From NCBI GenBank assembly GCA_017445225.1, contig JAFSUN010000014.1, positions 45,217 through 109,216 of the forward strand: a stretch of 64,000 bases of DNA, read 5' to 3'. Within the stretch, counting starts at the first letter, position 1. Each line of letters opens with the position of its first letter. Of this stretch, positions 26,850-35,516 are shown piece after piece. The notes beneath the pieces were generated by a model. The model did not search any database. It had not been told where the DNA came from and worked only from the letters and a program-made list of their open reading frames with translations. A program made the translations under genes and the position numbers. The stretch is from Erysipelotrichaceae bacterium (lineage in GTDB: Bacteria > Bacillota_I > Bacilli_A > Erysipelotrichales > Erysipelotrichaceae).

Positions 26850-26878
26850 TTATACGCCAAAACGGTCCTAATCTCCAC
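26850..26878 (-). promoter_or_regulatory. Promoter of the tarI operon
   Basis: On the minus strand TGGAGA, 17 bases, TATAAT. The -10 is consensus and the -35 weaker. The leader to the tarI ATG is about 70 bases. Confidence 0.6.
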
Positions 26879-26954
26879 ATAATAATGGTTTATGTGTAGG
26901 CAGTCGGCTTCAATTATGATATATTTTCAGTGCACGGCAGAAAGGAGAAAGCTT

Positions 26955-27629
26955 ATGGAAATCAAGGGTGTCATCTTTGACAAGGACGGAGTCCTGCTGG
27001 ATTCGGAAGTGTTTGCCCGCAGCAAGATGGCCATGGGCTTCCGGCATGTCGGTTACCAGTTGACCGATGAATTCTACAACACCCTGCTGGGCAGGACCTA
27101 TCCGGCCGTCAAGGCCCGCATAACCGCCCATTTCGGCTCCGAAGAGATCTACACTGAATTCCGCAAGGTCTTCAAGCAGCTCTTCGATGAGGGTTACCGC
27201 AACGGCGAAGTCCCCCTGAAGCCCGGCGCCTATGAGCTGGTCAACTTTCTGAATGAGAAAAAGTTCCCGATCTGCCTGGCGACCTCCGGGTCCGAAGAAT
27301 CGATCCATCTCGGCTTTGATAATTCCCGTTTCGGAAAGAATCCCTTTGCGAACTTCATCTGCGGTGAAATGGTCACCCGCAGCAAGCCCGATCCCGAGAT
27401 CTTCCTGAAAGCCGCGGAAAAGATCGCCGTCCCCATTGAAAAATGCCTGATCGTCGAAGATTCCTTCTCCGGAATCAAGGCAGCCCGTCGCTCCGGAGGC
27501 ATCAGCTGCATGGTCCCCGACCTGGTACAGCCAGACGCTGAATTGATGAACTGCATCGACCTGTTAAAAAAGGACCTGTGGGAGGTTTATGACCTCCTGG
27601 TCCCCTTTACATCAGTCTCAGTCCTTTAG
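26955..27629 (+). CDS. HAD phosphatase, beta-phosphoglucomutase-like
   Basis: ATG at 26955 follows AAAGGAG at optimal spacing. The 224-residue product has motif I VIFDKDGVLLDSE (the second Asp acts as acid/base), an alpha-helical C1 cap, motif II LATSGS, a Lys in RSKPDPEIF, and motif IV VEDSFSGIKAA. It is the DhaK/beta-PGM-like subfamily; hydrolysis of a sugar phosphate is likely, the substrate unknown. Its 3' end overlaps the convergent rsmF-type gene by 23 bases and contains that gene's terminator. Confidence 0.9.
   Translation: MEIKGVIFDKDGVLLDSEVFARSKMAMGFRHVGYQLTDEFYNTLLGRTYPAVKARITAHFGSEEIYTEFRKVFKQLFDEGYRNGEVPLKPGAYELVNFLNEKKFPICLATSGSEESIHLGFDNSRFGKNPFANFICGEMVTRSKPDPEIFLKAAEKIAVPIEKCLIVEDSFSGIKAARRSGGISCMVPDLVQPDAELMNCIDLLKKDLWEVYDLLVPFTSVSVL
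27566..27603 (-). terminator. rsmF terminator embedded in the convergent HAD gene
   Basis: On the minus strand GGACC-AGGAGGT ... ACCTCCC-ACA-GGTCC folds into a two-part stem followed by six T. It lies inside the last 65 bases of the plus-strand HAD coding sequence. Confidence 0.75.
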
Positions 27630-28920
27630 GAAAGTGATTCTTGATCTGAACGCCATCTCCCTTGCCAAAGCCCAGGAGATGGTTTTTATATGCGATGGCC
27701 GTAAAGCCCTTATGACCCGGTATCCGCAGGGATTCGCCATGGAGATAGCGGCTGATCAACTCTTCATCTTCAATGTTGCAGACCTGCCGGAAATAACGGC
27801 CGAAATTCGAGACGAAGAAATGATGGTGCGGTACCAGCCGCCCCTTTTCCAGGGTTCCCAGCAATACCCCCTGTCTGATGATCCGGCCGTCATATCTGAT
27901 CAGCGGTTTTTCGGAAACGAAGACCTCATCCCGGATGACGGTATAAGGCAGTTTCTCCGTCAGATTGTCCTTCATGAATTCATCAACCGTACGGTTGGCG
28001 GAATACGGCAGATAAGTGAGGCGGGAAGCCGAAGTTTCCGATCTTCTGATCATCCTGGCGACAAAGTGCCCTTCTCCGCCATCCATCGGGAAGACCCTGG
28101 TGACCAGCTGACCGTCGACTCCCGGAACTGAGAATCCCCGTCTGCCGCAGCTAAGTCCGGTATCAATGAGTTCCATGTCGGGATGCCTATTGAGGAAAGC
28201 GGCCACGGTATCCTCGTTTTCCTGAAGATTATAGGTACAGGTAGAGTAGACCAGCAGACCGTCCTTCTTAAGCATCCGCCAGGCATTATCCAGGATCATT
28301 AACTGCCGCCGGCTGCAGGCCTCCACATTTCCCGGGGTGTAGTCTTTGACCGACTGGGGAAACTTCCGGAACATCGAGGCCCCGGAACAGGGAGCGTCGA
28401 CCAGGATGCGGTCAAACAGCCCTTCCAGGCGGTCAGCCAGGAAGGCGGTATCGCTGTTGGTGATGATGTAATTGCCGTCACCCCAGCGCTCAATGTTGCT
28501 AAGCAGGATCCTGGCCCGGCTGGCTTCGTATTCATTGCTCCAGAGCAAACCCTCCCCCTGCAGGCGGTTGAGGATCTGGGTGCTCTTGCCGCCGGGAGCG
28601 GCACAGAGGTCCGCTACCAGCTGACCCGGTTTAACATCCAGGGCATTGACCACCATGGTGGGACTGGGCTCCTGCAGATAGTAGAGACCGGCAAAATGAA
28701 ACGGATGATTCCCGAGTTTATCTTCACTCTTCAGATAGAAGGTGTCCTCATCAAAGGGCGTCCGGCTTTCCAGAGCGAAGCCGCAGCTGCGCAGTTCTTC
28801 CTCGTCTGTCCGGGCGGTATTGAGCCGCAGCGCACGGAAAAGAGGCAGCTGAGAAGCCTGTTCAAATGCGGGATATTCATCCCCGAGTAGCTGCTGCATT
28901 TCTCTCCTGAAGTAATCCAT
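27607..28920 (-). CDS. RsmF/NOL1-NOP2-Sun family rRNA m5C methyltransferase
   Basis: It methylates a cytosine in 16S rRNA using SAM. Motifs: DLCAAPGGKSTQIL (SAM binding), DAPCSGASMFRK and VYSTCTYN with the two cysteines used for catalysis and release. A C-terminal PUA-like RNA-binding part occupies the last third (from about residue 310). GGAGG five bases before ATG 28920 and the usual start MDYFRREMQQ favour this start over one 14 codons upstream, giving 437 residues. Exact target position is not determined. Confidence 0.9.
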   Translation of the reverse strand: MDYFRREMQQLLGDEYPAFEQASQLPLFRALRLNTARTDEEELRSCGFALESRTPFDEDTFYLKSEDKLGNHPFHFAGLYYLQEPSPTMVVNALDVKPGQLVADLCAAPGGKSTQILNRLQGEGLLWSNEYEASRARILLSNIERWGDGNYIITNSDTAFLADRLEGLFDRILVDAPCSGASMFRKFPQSVKDYTPGNVEACSRRQLMILDNAWRMLKKDGLLVYSTCTYNLQENEDTVAAFLNRHPDMELIDTGLSCGRRGFSVPGVDGQLVTRVFPMDGGEGHFVARMIRRSETSASRLTYLPYSANRTVDEFMKDNLTEKLPYTVIRDEVFVSEKPLIRYDGRIIRQGVLLGTLEKGRLVPHHHFFVSNFGRYFRQVCNIEDEELISRYLHGESLRIPGHKGFTAIAYKNHLLGFGKGDGVQIKNHFPKGLRLM

Positions 28921-28964
28921 ATTGCCCTCCGTGGTCATTCTATCACAGTTATGAGCAGACAAAA

Positions 28965-28982
28965 AGCGGAACCGGGTCCGCT
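28965..28982 (-). terminator. htpG terminator
   Basis: AGCGGA / TCCGCT stem with a six-base loop and five T on the minus strand, directly after the htpG stop. Confidence 0.8.
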
Positions 28983-28990
28983 TTCACTGG

Positions 28991-30874
28991 TTATCCTGCC
29001 TTCTTCATCAGATCGCAGATCTGGTTGGAGAACTTCACCGGATCATCGATCGGGAAACCCTCGATCAGCAGTGCCTGCTGATAGAGCAGATCGGCATAGC
29101 TGTCGATGTCTTCCGGATGATTCTCGTAGGCTTTCTTAATGACCTCAAAGATCTCGTGATCGGCGTTGATCTCCAGGATCTTGGTCGCCTTGGGGCTGTC
29201 ACTGTTGGGCAGCTGGCTGAGGTACTTCTCCATCTCCATGGAAATGCCCTCTTCGCTGACCAGGCAGACCGGATTCTTCTTCAGATGCGAGGAGATCCTG
29301 ACTTCCTTGACCTTGCCGCCCAGGGATTCACCCATCTTCTTAAGCAGACTTTCATTGGCCTTCTGGACCTCTTCCTTCTGCTTCTTTTCCTCTTCGCTCT
29401 GGATGCTGACATCCGCCTGCTGCACGCTCTTGAACGGCTTTTCCTGATAGTCACGCATCATCATCAGGGCAAACTCATCGATGTCTTCGGTCAGATAGAG
29501 GACTTCATAGCCCTTCTCCAGGAACTGTTCCATCTGTGGAACGCTCTTGATCTGGCTGATGTTCTTGCCGGTGCAGTAGTAGATCTCCTTCTGCCCTTCC
29601 TTCATCCTTTCAACGTATTCCTTCAGGGTAACGTACTTCTCATCCTTGGAGGAATAGAACAGCAGCAGGTCTTCCAGTTCCTTCTTGTTGATGCCGAAAT
29701 CCTGATAGACGCCGTACTTGAGGGAACTGCCGAAATTCTTATAGAACTTTTCATATTCCTCCCTTTCCTTCGTCAGCATCGTTACCAGGGTGCTCTTGAT
29801 CTTCTTGGTGACGGATTTGCCGAGAGCCTGCAGCTGGCTGTCCTGCTGAAGGATCTCACGGGAGATGTTCAGGGAGAAGTCATCGCTGTCGACCAGACCC
29901 TTGACGAAGTAGAAGTAATCCGGCAGCAGTTCCTTGGCATGATCCTTGATGAAGACGCCCTTGGAGTACAGCTGCAGACCGGCTTCAAAATCCTTGGAAT
30001 AGAAATTGTAGGGAACCTTTGAAGGGATGAACAGTAAGGCCCGGTAGGAAACATTGCCTTCCAGGGAATAGTGGATCACCTTGGCCGGGGCTTCCCAGTC
30101 TGCGAACTTGCTGCGGTAGAAGTCGTTGTATTCCTGCTCGGTGATGTCCTTCTTGTTTCTCCGCCACAGCGGGACCATGGAATTGAGAGTCTTGAGTTCC
30201 TGATAGGTTTCGTACTCATCTTCGCTGCCTTCCTTCAGTCTCTGCTTCTCCACCATCATCTGGATCGGGTAGCGGATGTAGTCAGAATACTTCTTTACCA
30301 GGGCTTCCAGCTTATAGGTGTCCAGATAATCCGAGTACTTGATGTCATCGGTATCCTCACGCAGGTACAGGGTGATCCGGGTTCCGGTCTTTTCCTTCTC
30401 ACATTCGCTGATGGTATAGCCGTCCTGTCCTTCCGAGGTCCACAGATAACCGCCGTCATCGACGGTACGGCTGTACACTTCGACCTTTCTGGCCGCCATG
30501 AATGAGGAGTAGAAACCGACACCAAACTGGCCGATGATGTCCACTTCCGGGTTCTCCTGCAGGGAAGCCTTGAAGAGTTCGGAACCGCTGTGGGCGATGG
30601 TTCCCAGGTTTTCCTCCAGTTCCTCCCGGTTCATGCCGATGCCGTTGTCTTCAATGGTAAGGGTCCTGTCTTCCCGGTTGGGAATGATCTGGATGGTCAG
30701 AGGTTCACTGCAGCGGTATTTATCATCAGTCAGGGACATATAATGCCGTTTGTCCAATGCATCCGAGGCATTGGAAATGAGCTCTCTTAAGAAGATCTCC
30801 CGGTTGGTATAGATGGAATTGACCATCAGATCCAGAAGTCTCTTAGATTCGGTCTTAAATTGCTTTTTAGCCAT
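28991..30874 (-). CDS. htpG: Hsp90 chaperone HtpG
   Basis: This 627-residue cytosolic ATP-dependent chaperone has the GHKL ATPase N domain (REIFLRELISNASDALDKRH, EDNGIGMNREEL, GQFGVGFYSSFM), the middle domain (LYSKGVFIKDHAKELLPDYF, VDSDDFSLNISREILQ) and the dimerisation C domain. Length is normal. It is transcribed alone from a promoter overlapped by a CIRCE element, so it is probably repressed by HrcA. Confidence 0.97.
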   Translation of the reverse strand: MAKKQFKTESKRLLDLMVNSIYTNREIFLRELISNASDALDKRHYMSLTDDKYRCSEPLTIQIIPNREDRTLTIEDNGIGMNREELEENLGTIAHSGSELFKASLQENPEVDIIGQFGVGFYSSFMAARKVEVYSRTVDDGGYLWTSEGQDGYTISECEKEKTGTRITLYLREDTDDIKYSDYLDTYKLEALVKKYSDYIRYPIQMMVEKQRLKEGSEDEYETYQELKTLNSMVPLWRRNKKDITEQEYNDFYRSKFADWEAPAKVIHYSLEGNVSYRALLFIPSKVPYNFYSKDFEAGLQLYSKGVFIKDHAKELLPDYFYFVKGLVDSDDFSLNISREILQQDSQLQALGKSVTKKIKSTLVTMLTKEREEYEKFYKNFGSSLKYGVYQDFGINKKELEDLLLFYSSKDEKYVTLKEYVERMKEGQKEIYYCTGKNISQIKSVPQMEQFLEKGYEVLYLTEDIDEFALMMMRDYQEKPFKSVQQADVSIQSEEEKKQKEEVQKANESLLKKMGESLGGKVKEVRISSHLKKNPVCLVSEEGISMEMEKYLSQLPNSDSPKATKILEINADHEIFEVIKKAYENHPEDIDSYADLLYQQALLIEGFPIDDPVKFSNQICDLMKKAG

Positions 30875-30889
30875 ATTTGCCTCCTGTCT

Positions 30890-30916
30890 TTAGCACTCTA
30901 ATTGCTTGACTGCTAA
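30890..30916. promoter_or_regulatory. CIRCE operator (HrcA binding site)
   Basis: TTAGCACTC, nine bases, GACTGCTAA. It matches the CIRCE consensus TTAGCACTC-N9-GAGTGCTAA with one mismatch. It lies directly downstream of the htpG -10 box. HrcA control of htpG is unusual in Bacillus subtilis (class III) but known in other bacteria. Confidence 0.9.
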
Positions 30917-30917
30917 A

Positions 30918-30946
30918 ATTATATACTCTTTGTTAGGCCATTGCAA
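30918..30946 (-). promoter_or_regulatory. htpG promoter
   Basis: Minus strand TTGCAA, 17 bases, TATAAT, with the CIRCE operator covering the start site. Confidence 0.8.
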
Positions 30947-30964
30947 GAGCCGAGCCGAAGAAAA

Positions 30965-30984
30965 AAGGAACTGTGAAGTTCCTT
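30965..30984 (-). terminator. Terminator of the recX-to-PEPCK-like operon
   Basis: AAGGAACT / AGTTCCTT, 8-bp perfect stem with a four-base loop and U-run; it begins at the stop codon of the PEPCK-like gene. Confidence 0.85.
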
Positions 30985-32701
30985 AGAGGTTGTGCAGGAT
31001 CTCCAGCAGCTGACGGCTGCTTTCGGCCAGCTTATCCTTATGGCCGCTGCCCAGATTGGTGTAGATCTCCCCGACGTAGACATCGTCGCGGTACAGCTGG
31101 GCAAAGACATCATCCATGATCCGCTCACAGATCTTTGGCTGCTGCATCGGGCCGAACGGATTGGCAAAGAAGGTACTGGACAGACCGTTTTCCTGAGTCG
31201 TACCCATAGCCATGCGCTTGCCTTCGATGAAGACCTTCTTGGCTTCCTTATAGGTGGCGAAGCGGTGGACCCCTACCTTGTCATCATAATTATTGGCATA
31301 CAGCACCATGTCGATCGGATGATGGGAGCTTACCATCTCGTAACTGCTGATGGAGGAGACCAGACGGGCATTGACGCTGCTCTCCGGATTGAAGAAGATC
31401 GTTCTTTCCATGTCGCGGTAGGCCGTGCCCTTGGCCAGGTCATCCAGGCGGACAAAGGCGCCAATCTCGGTTCCGGAAGCGTAGACGTGACCGTCCTGTT
31501 CGATGTACATCGAACCCATGTCATCGAAGACGACATCCATGCGGGAGATCTTCAGATCGCCGATGATGTCCTGGTTGAGGGTCTTGATGGCTTCAATGGT
31601 CTCGCTCTTGCCGGCTCCGGAATCGCCGATCATGATCATGGTCTTGCGCTGGTTGTTCTTGAAGAAGATGTCGATCATCGATCCGTGCAGCGGCAGACTG
31701 CCGTGCTGCATCGCCCGGACGTTGTGCAGGGTCAGGATCATCTTCTTGAGGTAGCCGAAGTATTCGATCTTGCTGCTGTAGGAAACGGAGCCGACCCAGA
31801 CATCGTTTTCACTGTCATAGTTGAAGACGCAGGCATCCTTATGGTCCCGGTTGCCGAACAGTACGATCAGATCCGGCTGGTTCTTCAGGCATTCCTCCTC
31901 GGTAGCGATCTCAAAGAGGTTGCTGAGGGAGATGGCACTGGAGATGAAATCCCGGTGGAAATAGACATAGCAGAGCATTCTTCCGACCTTGATCGGATAG
32001 CACAGCCAGTCCTTCTGGTTGACGCTGCAGTTCCTGATGGGATTATAGTCGACTTCTTCAAAGAACCCTTCCCGCTTGTTGCTGACGGTATGCAGCAGGA
32101 TCGGAGTCCTTAACATCACCGTGGTGATGAACGGAATGCTCTTGAGGACACCATAACCGGGGAACGTTTTCCAGCGGTAGGTCTGCAGAACGGCACAGGC
32201 ATTGGTACCGGCCTGCAGCTGGCGGTAGATGCGGTTCTTACGGCCCTGCAGCTTTTCCTCACAGGTCCTGTAGATTTGAAGGATGATCCAGTTGTATCTG
32301 GTGTCGGCATCGATGAAACTGTTGAAGGCCAGGGAATTGGAGGAGGTGCTGTTGACGATCGCAAACCTCTCCTTCCGGCGCCAGTAGTTATAGGCATCCT
32401 CAACGATATAGAGAGCCTTCAGGCGGTTGGGGCTGAACAGCAGCGTGCTGTAAATTTCATCGACATCCAGTACCAGCAGCTGCTTGGTGACCAGGATCAG
32501 TTCCGGGATCATGTCCTCCATTGAGCGGCCCTTGGTCAGCCAGGAAAAGACCTTGATGTCCCTGATGGCCAGGTTCTTCAGGTAGTTTTCCATGAAAAGC
32601 CGGAATCCTTCACCGTTCAGCAGTTCCTCAGCGTTCTGATAGAAAGCGGCTGAATAGTTCAGGATGGCATTCTTATCGGTAATGTATAGTTCTTCTCTCA
32701 T
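30983..32701 (-). CDS. PEPCK/HprK-like P-loop protein with novel N-terminal half
   Basis: The 572-residue product (start at 32701 after AAAAGGA) has no signal peptide. Residues 1-330 match nothing I recognise. Residues 330-530 look like the kinase core of ATP-PEP carboxykinase and HPr kinase: P-loop GDSGAGKSE at 359-367, a tandem Asp VVFDDMGS (393-394) like the PEPCK GDDE, SSVNARLVSS with an Arg (446) like the PEPCK NTRAAYP arginine, HPIDMVLYANNYD, and a FIEGKRMAMGT / FFANPFGP stretch resembling PEPCK FLSGYTAKVAGT / FGAPF. It begins four bases after the SpoU methylase stop and ends the operon. Substrate unknown; small-molecule or protein kinase activity is possible. Confidence 0.75.
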   Translation of the reverse strand: MREELYITDKNAILNYSAAFYQNAEELLNGEGFRLFMENYLKNLAIRDIKVFSWLTKGRSMEDMIPELILVTKQLLVLDVDEIYSTLLFSPNRLKALYIVEDAYNYWRRKERFAIVNSTSSNSLAFNSFIDADTRYNWIILQIYRTCEEKLQGRKNRIYRQLQAGTNACAVLQTYRWKTFPGYGVLKSIPFITTVMLRTPILLHTVSNKREGFFEEVDYNPIRNCSVNQKDWLCYPIKVGRMLCYVYFHRDFISSAISLSNLFEIATEEECLKNQPDLIVLFGNRDHKDACVFNYDSENDVWVGSVSYSSKIEYFGYLKKMILTLHNVRAMQHGSLPLHGSMIDIFFKNNQRKTMIMIGDSGAGKSETIEAIKTLNQDIIGDLKISRMDVVFDDMGSMYIEQDGHVYASGTEIGAFVRLDDLAKGTAYRDMERTIFFNPESSVNARLVSSISSYEMVSSHHPIDMVLYANNYDDKVGVHRFATYKEAKKVFIEGKRMAMGTTQENGLSSTFFANPFGPMQQPKICERIMDDVFAQLYRDDVYVGEIYTNLGSGHKDKLAESSRQLLEILHNL

Positions 32702-32705
32702 CGTC

Positions 32706-33437
32706 TTATCCTTTTCTTTCTCTCTGACGGTATACTTCCGAAGCCAGGACGCTGGCCGCGCTGGCCGCATTCAGGGCATTGCGGAAATCATTGGCATAGG
32801 GGATGTAGACAAACTGATCGGAACTGTCCAGGACTTCCCGGGACAGTCCCCGCATCGGCCCGCCGACGCAGACCATCAGACCGCCCTTGCTGAGGTCGGT
32901 GTGATAGAGGTTGACGCTGTTTTCTCCCCGGTAGGCACTGACGATCCGGATCTTATTGTCCTTCAGCGTCTGGATGGTGGTCTTCAGGTCTTCGGTAAGA
33001 TGGATCGGAATGAACTCACTGGCTCCCGCTGAACTCTTTACCATGGTTCCGTCCTCAAAATCCCATTCCCGCTGCGGCAGTATGACCCCGTCACAGCCGA
33101 AGGCATAGAGGGAACGCAGGATGTAGCCGAGATTGAAGGAATCCTCTACTCCTTCGATCAGAGCCAGAAACGGTTCTTCCTTCATCAGCATCGTGGTGAT
33201 GGACTGGAAGCGGCGGTCGGAAACATTGGCGACAATGCCGCCGTGAGTCCGGCCTCTGGCCATCCTTTCGATCATGTCGCGGCTGCATCTTTCCACCGGC
33301 AGCCGGTTATGATAGGCCTCCTGAATGATATAGGAAACATCATTGGTATGCTTGTCAACATCAATGTAGATCTTGATGACCTTTCTGTATTTACTGTTCA
33401 TCGCCGCCTTAACGGCAATGGCGCCTTCAACTATCAT
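32706..33437 (-). CDS. SpoU/TrmH family rRNA or tRNA 2'-O-methyltransferase
   Basis: The 243-residue SPOUT enzyme has an N-terminal L30e-like substrate domain (MIVEGAIAVKAA) and a knotted SAM-binding core: motif 1 EDSFNLGYILRSLYAFG with the Asn and Arg, SAGASEF, motif 2 VCVGGPMRGLS and motif 3 IPYANDFRNALNAASAASVL. It resembles RlmB, but the motif 3 alanines (usually LNVSVA) are divergent. The start overlaps the trhP2 stop by four bases. Confidence 0.88.
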   Translation of the reverse strand: MIVEGAIAVKAAMNSKYRKVIKIYIDVDKHTNDVSYIIQEAYHNRLPVERCSRDMIERMARGRTHGGIVANVSDRRFQSITTMLMKEEPFLALIEGVEDSFNLGYILRSLYAFGCDGVILPQREWDFEDGTMVKSSAGASEFIPIHLTEDLKTTIQTLKDNKIRIVSAYRGENSVNLYHTDLSKGGLMVCVGGPMRGLSREVLDSSDQFVYIPYANDFRNALNAASAASVLASEVYRQRERKG

Positions 33438-34639
33438 TTACCTACCTCCGGTGCATATACAAATGAATATTCATTGACCTCCACAGGAACCTTCAGCTTC
33501 AGTAACTGCAGAGGACGGTTGGCAACGGTCACTTCATTGCCGTCGAGATCCCACATCTGGGCCGGGAAATCAGCGGCAAAGCCCAGGGGATTGAGCACGC
33601 TGAGCACATCACCCTTCTCAAAGTGATTCCGGACTTCCACAATGGCCAGGGACGAGGCATCGTCATAGCTGACAACGTTGGCGACGAAGTTCTGGGAAGC
33701 CGTGGAATTATGAATGCTGTAGAGCTGCCCCTTCTTACCCTCAAACCCCTCATAGAAACCGGTGAAGGATTCGCGGTTTTCCACCAGGGAAACCAGATCC
33801 ATCCCGGTACGGTACTGTTCTTCGCTGATGAAGCCCTGCGACTGATAACAGTCGATCAGATAGCGGTATCCCTTCACGACACCGGCGATGTAGAAAGCGG
33901 TCTTCATCCGGCCTTCGATCTTGAAGGATATCGCCTCCGTCTTCAGCAGTTTTTCCATGATCGGTGAGGTATTCATGTCCCGGGATCCCATTGAAAACAG
34001 ATAGTCGTCGCGGTCCCGACACTGATCGCCCTGATACAGATGGTAATTCCAGCGGCAGCTGTGGGCACAGCCGCCCCGGTTGGCATCGCGGTTGGTCAGC
34101 GCATTGGAGATGGTACAGCGGCCCGAGTAATTGGCACACATTCCGCCGTGAATGAAGACTTCCAGCGGCATGTCGGTGTTTTTCGCGAGCTGTTCGATCT
34201 GCCTTAGAGTAACTTCACGCCCAAGGACGATTCGGTCTGCTCCCTTGCTGCGCCAGTAGCTGATGGCTTGGGAATTGAGCGTGGTCTGCTGCGTGGAGAT
34301 GTGGACTTCCATCTGCGGAGCGACCCATTTAGACAGTTCCAGGATTGCTGCGGAAGCACAGATGATGGCGTCGACCCCCAGTTCGGAAAGGATCTTCAGA
34401 TATTCCTCCAGGCCTTCAAAATCGCTGTTATGGGGAATGATGTTGACGGTCACATAGACCTTGCGGCCGTAACTGTGGGCAAACTGGACAGCTTCGGCGA
34501 TGTCGCTGATGGTAAAGTTGCTGGCGCGGGCCCGCAATGAAAACTGCTTGCCGCCGAAATAGACAGCGTCAGCTCCATAGATGATCGCGGTTTTAAGCCG
34601 GGTCAGATCACCGGCCGGTGCCAATAGTTCCTTTTTCAT
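33434..34639 (-). CDS. trhP2: U32 family tRNA hydroxylation protein TrhP2-like
   Basis: The 401-residue protein belongs to peptidase family U32, now known in bacteria to act in prephenate-dependent 5-hydroxyuridine formation at tRNA position 34. It has LLAPAGDLTRLKTAIIYGAD, FIHGGMCANYSGRC and ANRGGCAHSCRW with the conserved cysteines, FKIEGRMK, and a C-terminal beta-barrel. It is paired with the shorter paralogue upstream exactly like B. subtilis yrrN-yrrO (trhP1-trhP2). Confidence 0.88.
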   Translation of the reverse strand: MKKELLAPAGDLTRLKTAIIYGADAVYFGGKQFSLRARASNFTISDIAEAVQFAHSYGRKVYVTVNIIPHNSDFEGLEEYLKILSELGVDAIICASAAILELSKWVAPQMEVHISTQQTTLNSQAISYWRSKGADRIVLGREVTLRQIEQLAKNTDMPLEVFIHGGMCANYSGRCTISNALTNRDANRGGCAHSCRWNYHLYQGDQCRDRDDYLFSMGSRDMNTSPIMEKLLKTEAISFKIEGRMKTAFYIAGVVKGYRYLIDCYQSQGFISEEQYRTGMDLVSLVENRESFTGFYEGFEGKKGQLYSIHNSTASQNFVANVVSYDDASSLAIVEVRNHFEKGDVLSVLNPLGFAADFPAQMWDLDGNEVTVANRPLQLLKLKVPVEVNEYSFVYAPEVGK

Positions 34640-34640
34640 C

Positions 34641-35516
34641 TTATCCCTTCTGCAGCCAGGTGGCTTTCAGATCGTTGATATCCAAGTATTTGATGCTTCT
34701 GTCGAAACCTTTGAGTTGCTCCAAGGCTTCGCTTCCGCTGATTTCACCGGCCATTACCCGGCGATAGAGGCTTACGGTTTTAAGTGTATATTCATCTTTG
34801 TACAGATTATTGTCGATGATCAGACCTTTCAGGGGAGCTTTGAGGAGATAGCTGATCTCCGAGAAGGACTGCAGGGTCTGCCAGTAGAGCCAGCTTTCGC
34901 CGTTCTTCTCCACGATGGGCAGAACGTCGCTGCGGGTCTCCTCCACCAGATGCCAGCCTTCCAGATAATTCCCCTTTCTTTCCAGATAACTGCTGATGTA
35001 GCCCCGGCCGCTGTAGCTTAACAGGACCGGGCCATGGACCTTGAGGTAACAGTAATCGGGCACCTGGCGCAGGATGTCATAGACTTCCCTGATGGTGATG
35101 TCCTTGGATATCACGCAGCCGGACATCCCGTCCCGCTTCAGGCTTTCGATCTCATAGCCATTGGTCAGCAGGGTCTCAGGGGCATAGATGATCTGATAGC
35201 CGGCCTTGATCCGGTCAGCGATCTGCTTTACGCCGATATCGGTGCAGATGATCAGATCAGCCGGCAGCTGATCAAGCATTCTAAGGTAACTTTCCAGATC
35301 TGCCAGTTCATCCTCGTAGAACAGCCGGTCGATCCTTATGGCTGCCTTTAAGCCGGCCTTACGGATCTTCGCTACCGCCATTGCCAGCTGGTCACGGGAA
35401 AGACCGCAGGGGCTGCTGGAAAAACGTTCATCGGCGACAATGAGGGTATCAATTCCCAGTTCCCGGAACATTTCAATGTTGGCAATATCTCTGATGGTAA
35501 CCAGCCAGTCAGTCAT
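34641..35516 (-). CDS. trhP1: U32 family protein, TrhP1-like
   Basis: The 291-residue shorter partner has the TIM-barrel fold pattern (DTLIVADERFSSSPCGLS, KAAIRIDRLFYEDEL, LPADLIICTDIGV, VHGPVLLSYSGRGYISSYL) but lacks the cysteine cluster of the longer paralogue. It ends with a helical tail rich in Leu and Lys. A four-base ATGA overlap joins it to the preceding NAD(P)HX repair gene. Function as the TrhP2 partner is inferred from synteny. Confidence 0.8.
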   Translation of the reverse strand: MTDWLVTIRDIANIEMFRELGIDTLIVADERFSSSPCGLSRDQLAMAVAKIRKAGLKAAIRIDRLFYEDELADLESYLRMLDQLPADLIICTDIGVKQIADRIKAGYQIIYAPETLLTNGYEIESLKRDGMSGCVISKDITIREVYDILRQVPDYCYLKVHGPVLLSYSGRGYISSYLERKGNYLEGWHLVEETRSDVLPIVEKNGESWLYWQTLQSFSEISYLLKAPLKGLIIDNNLYKDEYTLKTVSLYRRVMAGEISGSEALEQLKGFDRSIKYLDINDLKATWLQKG

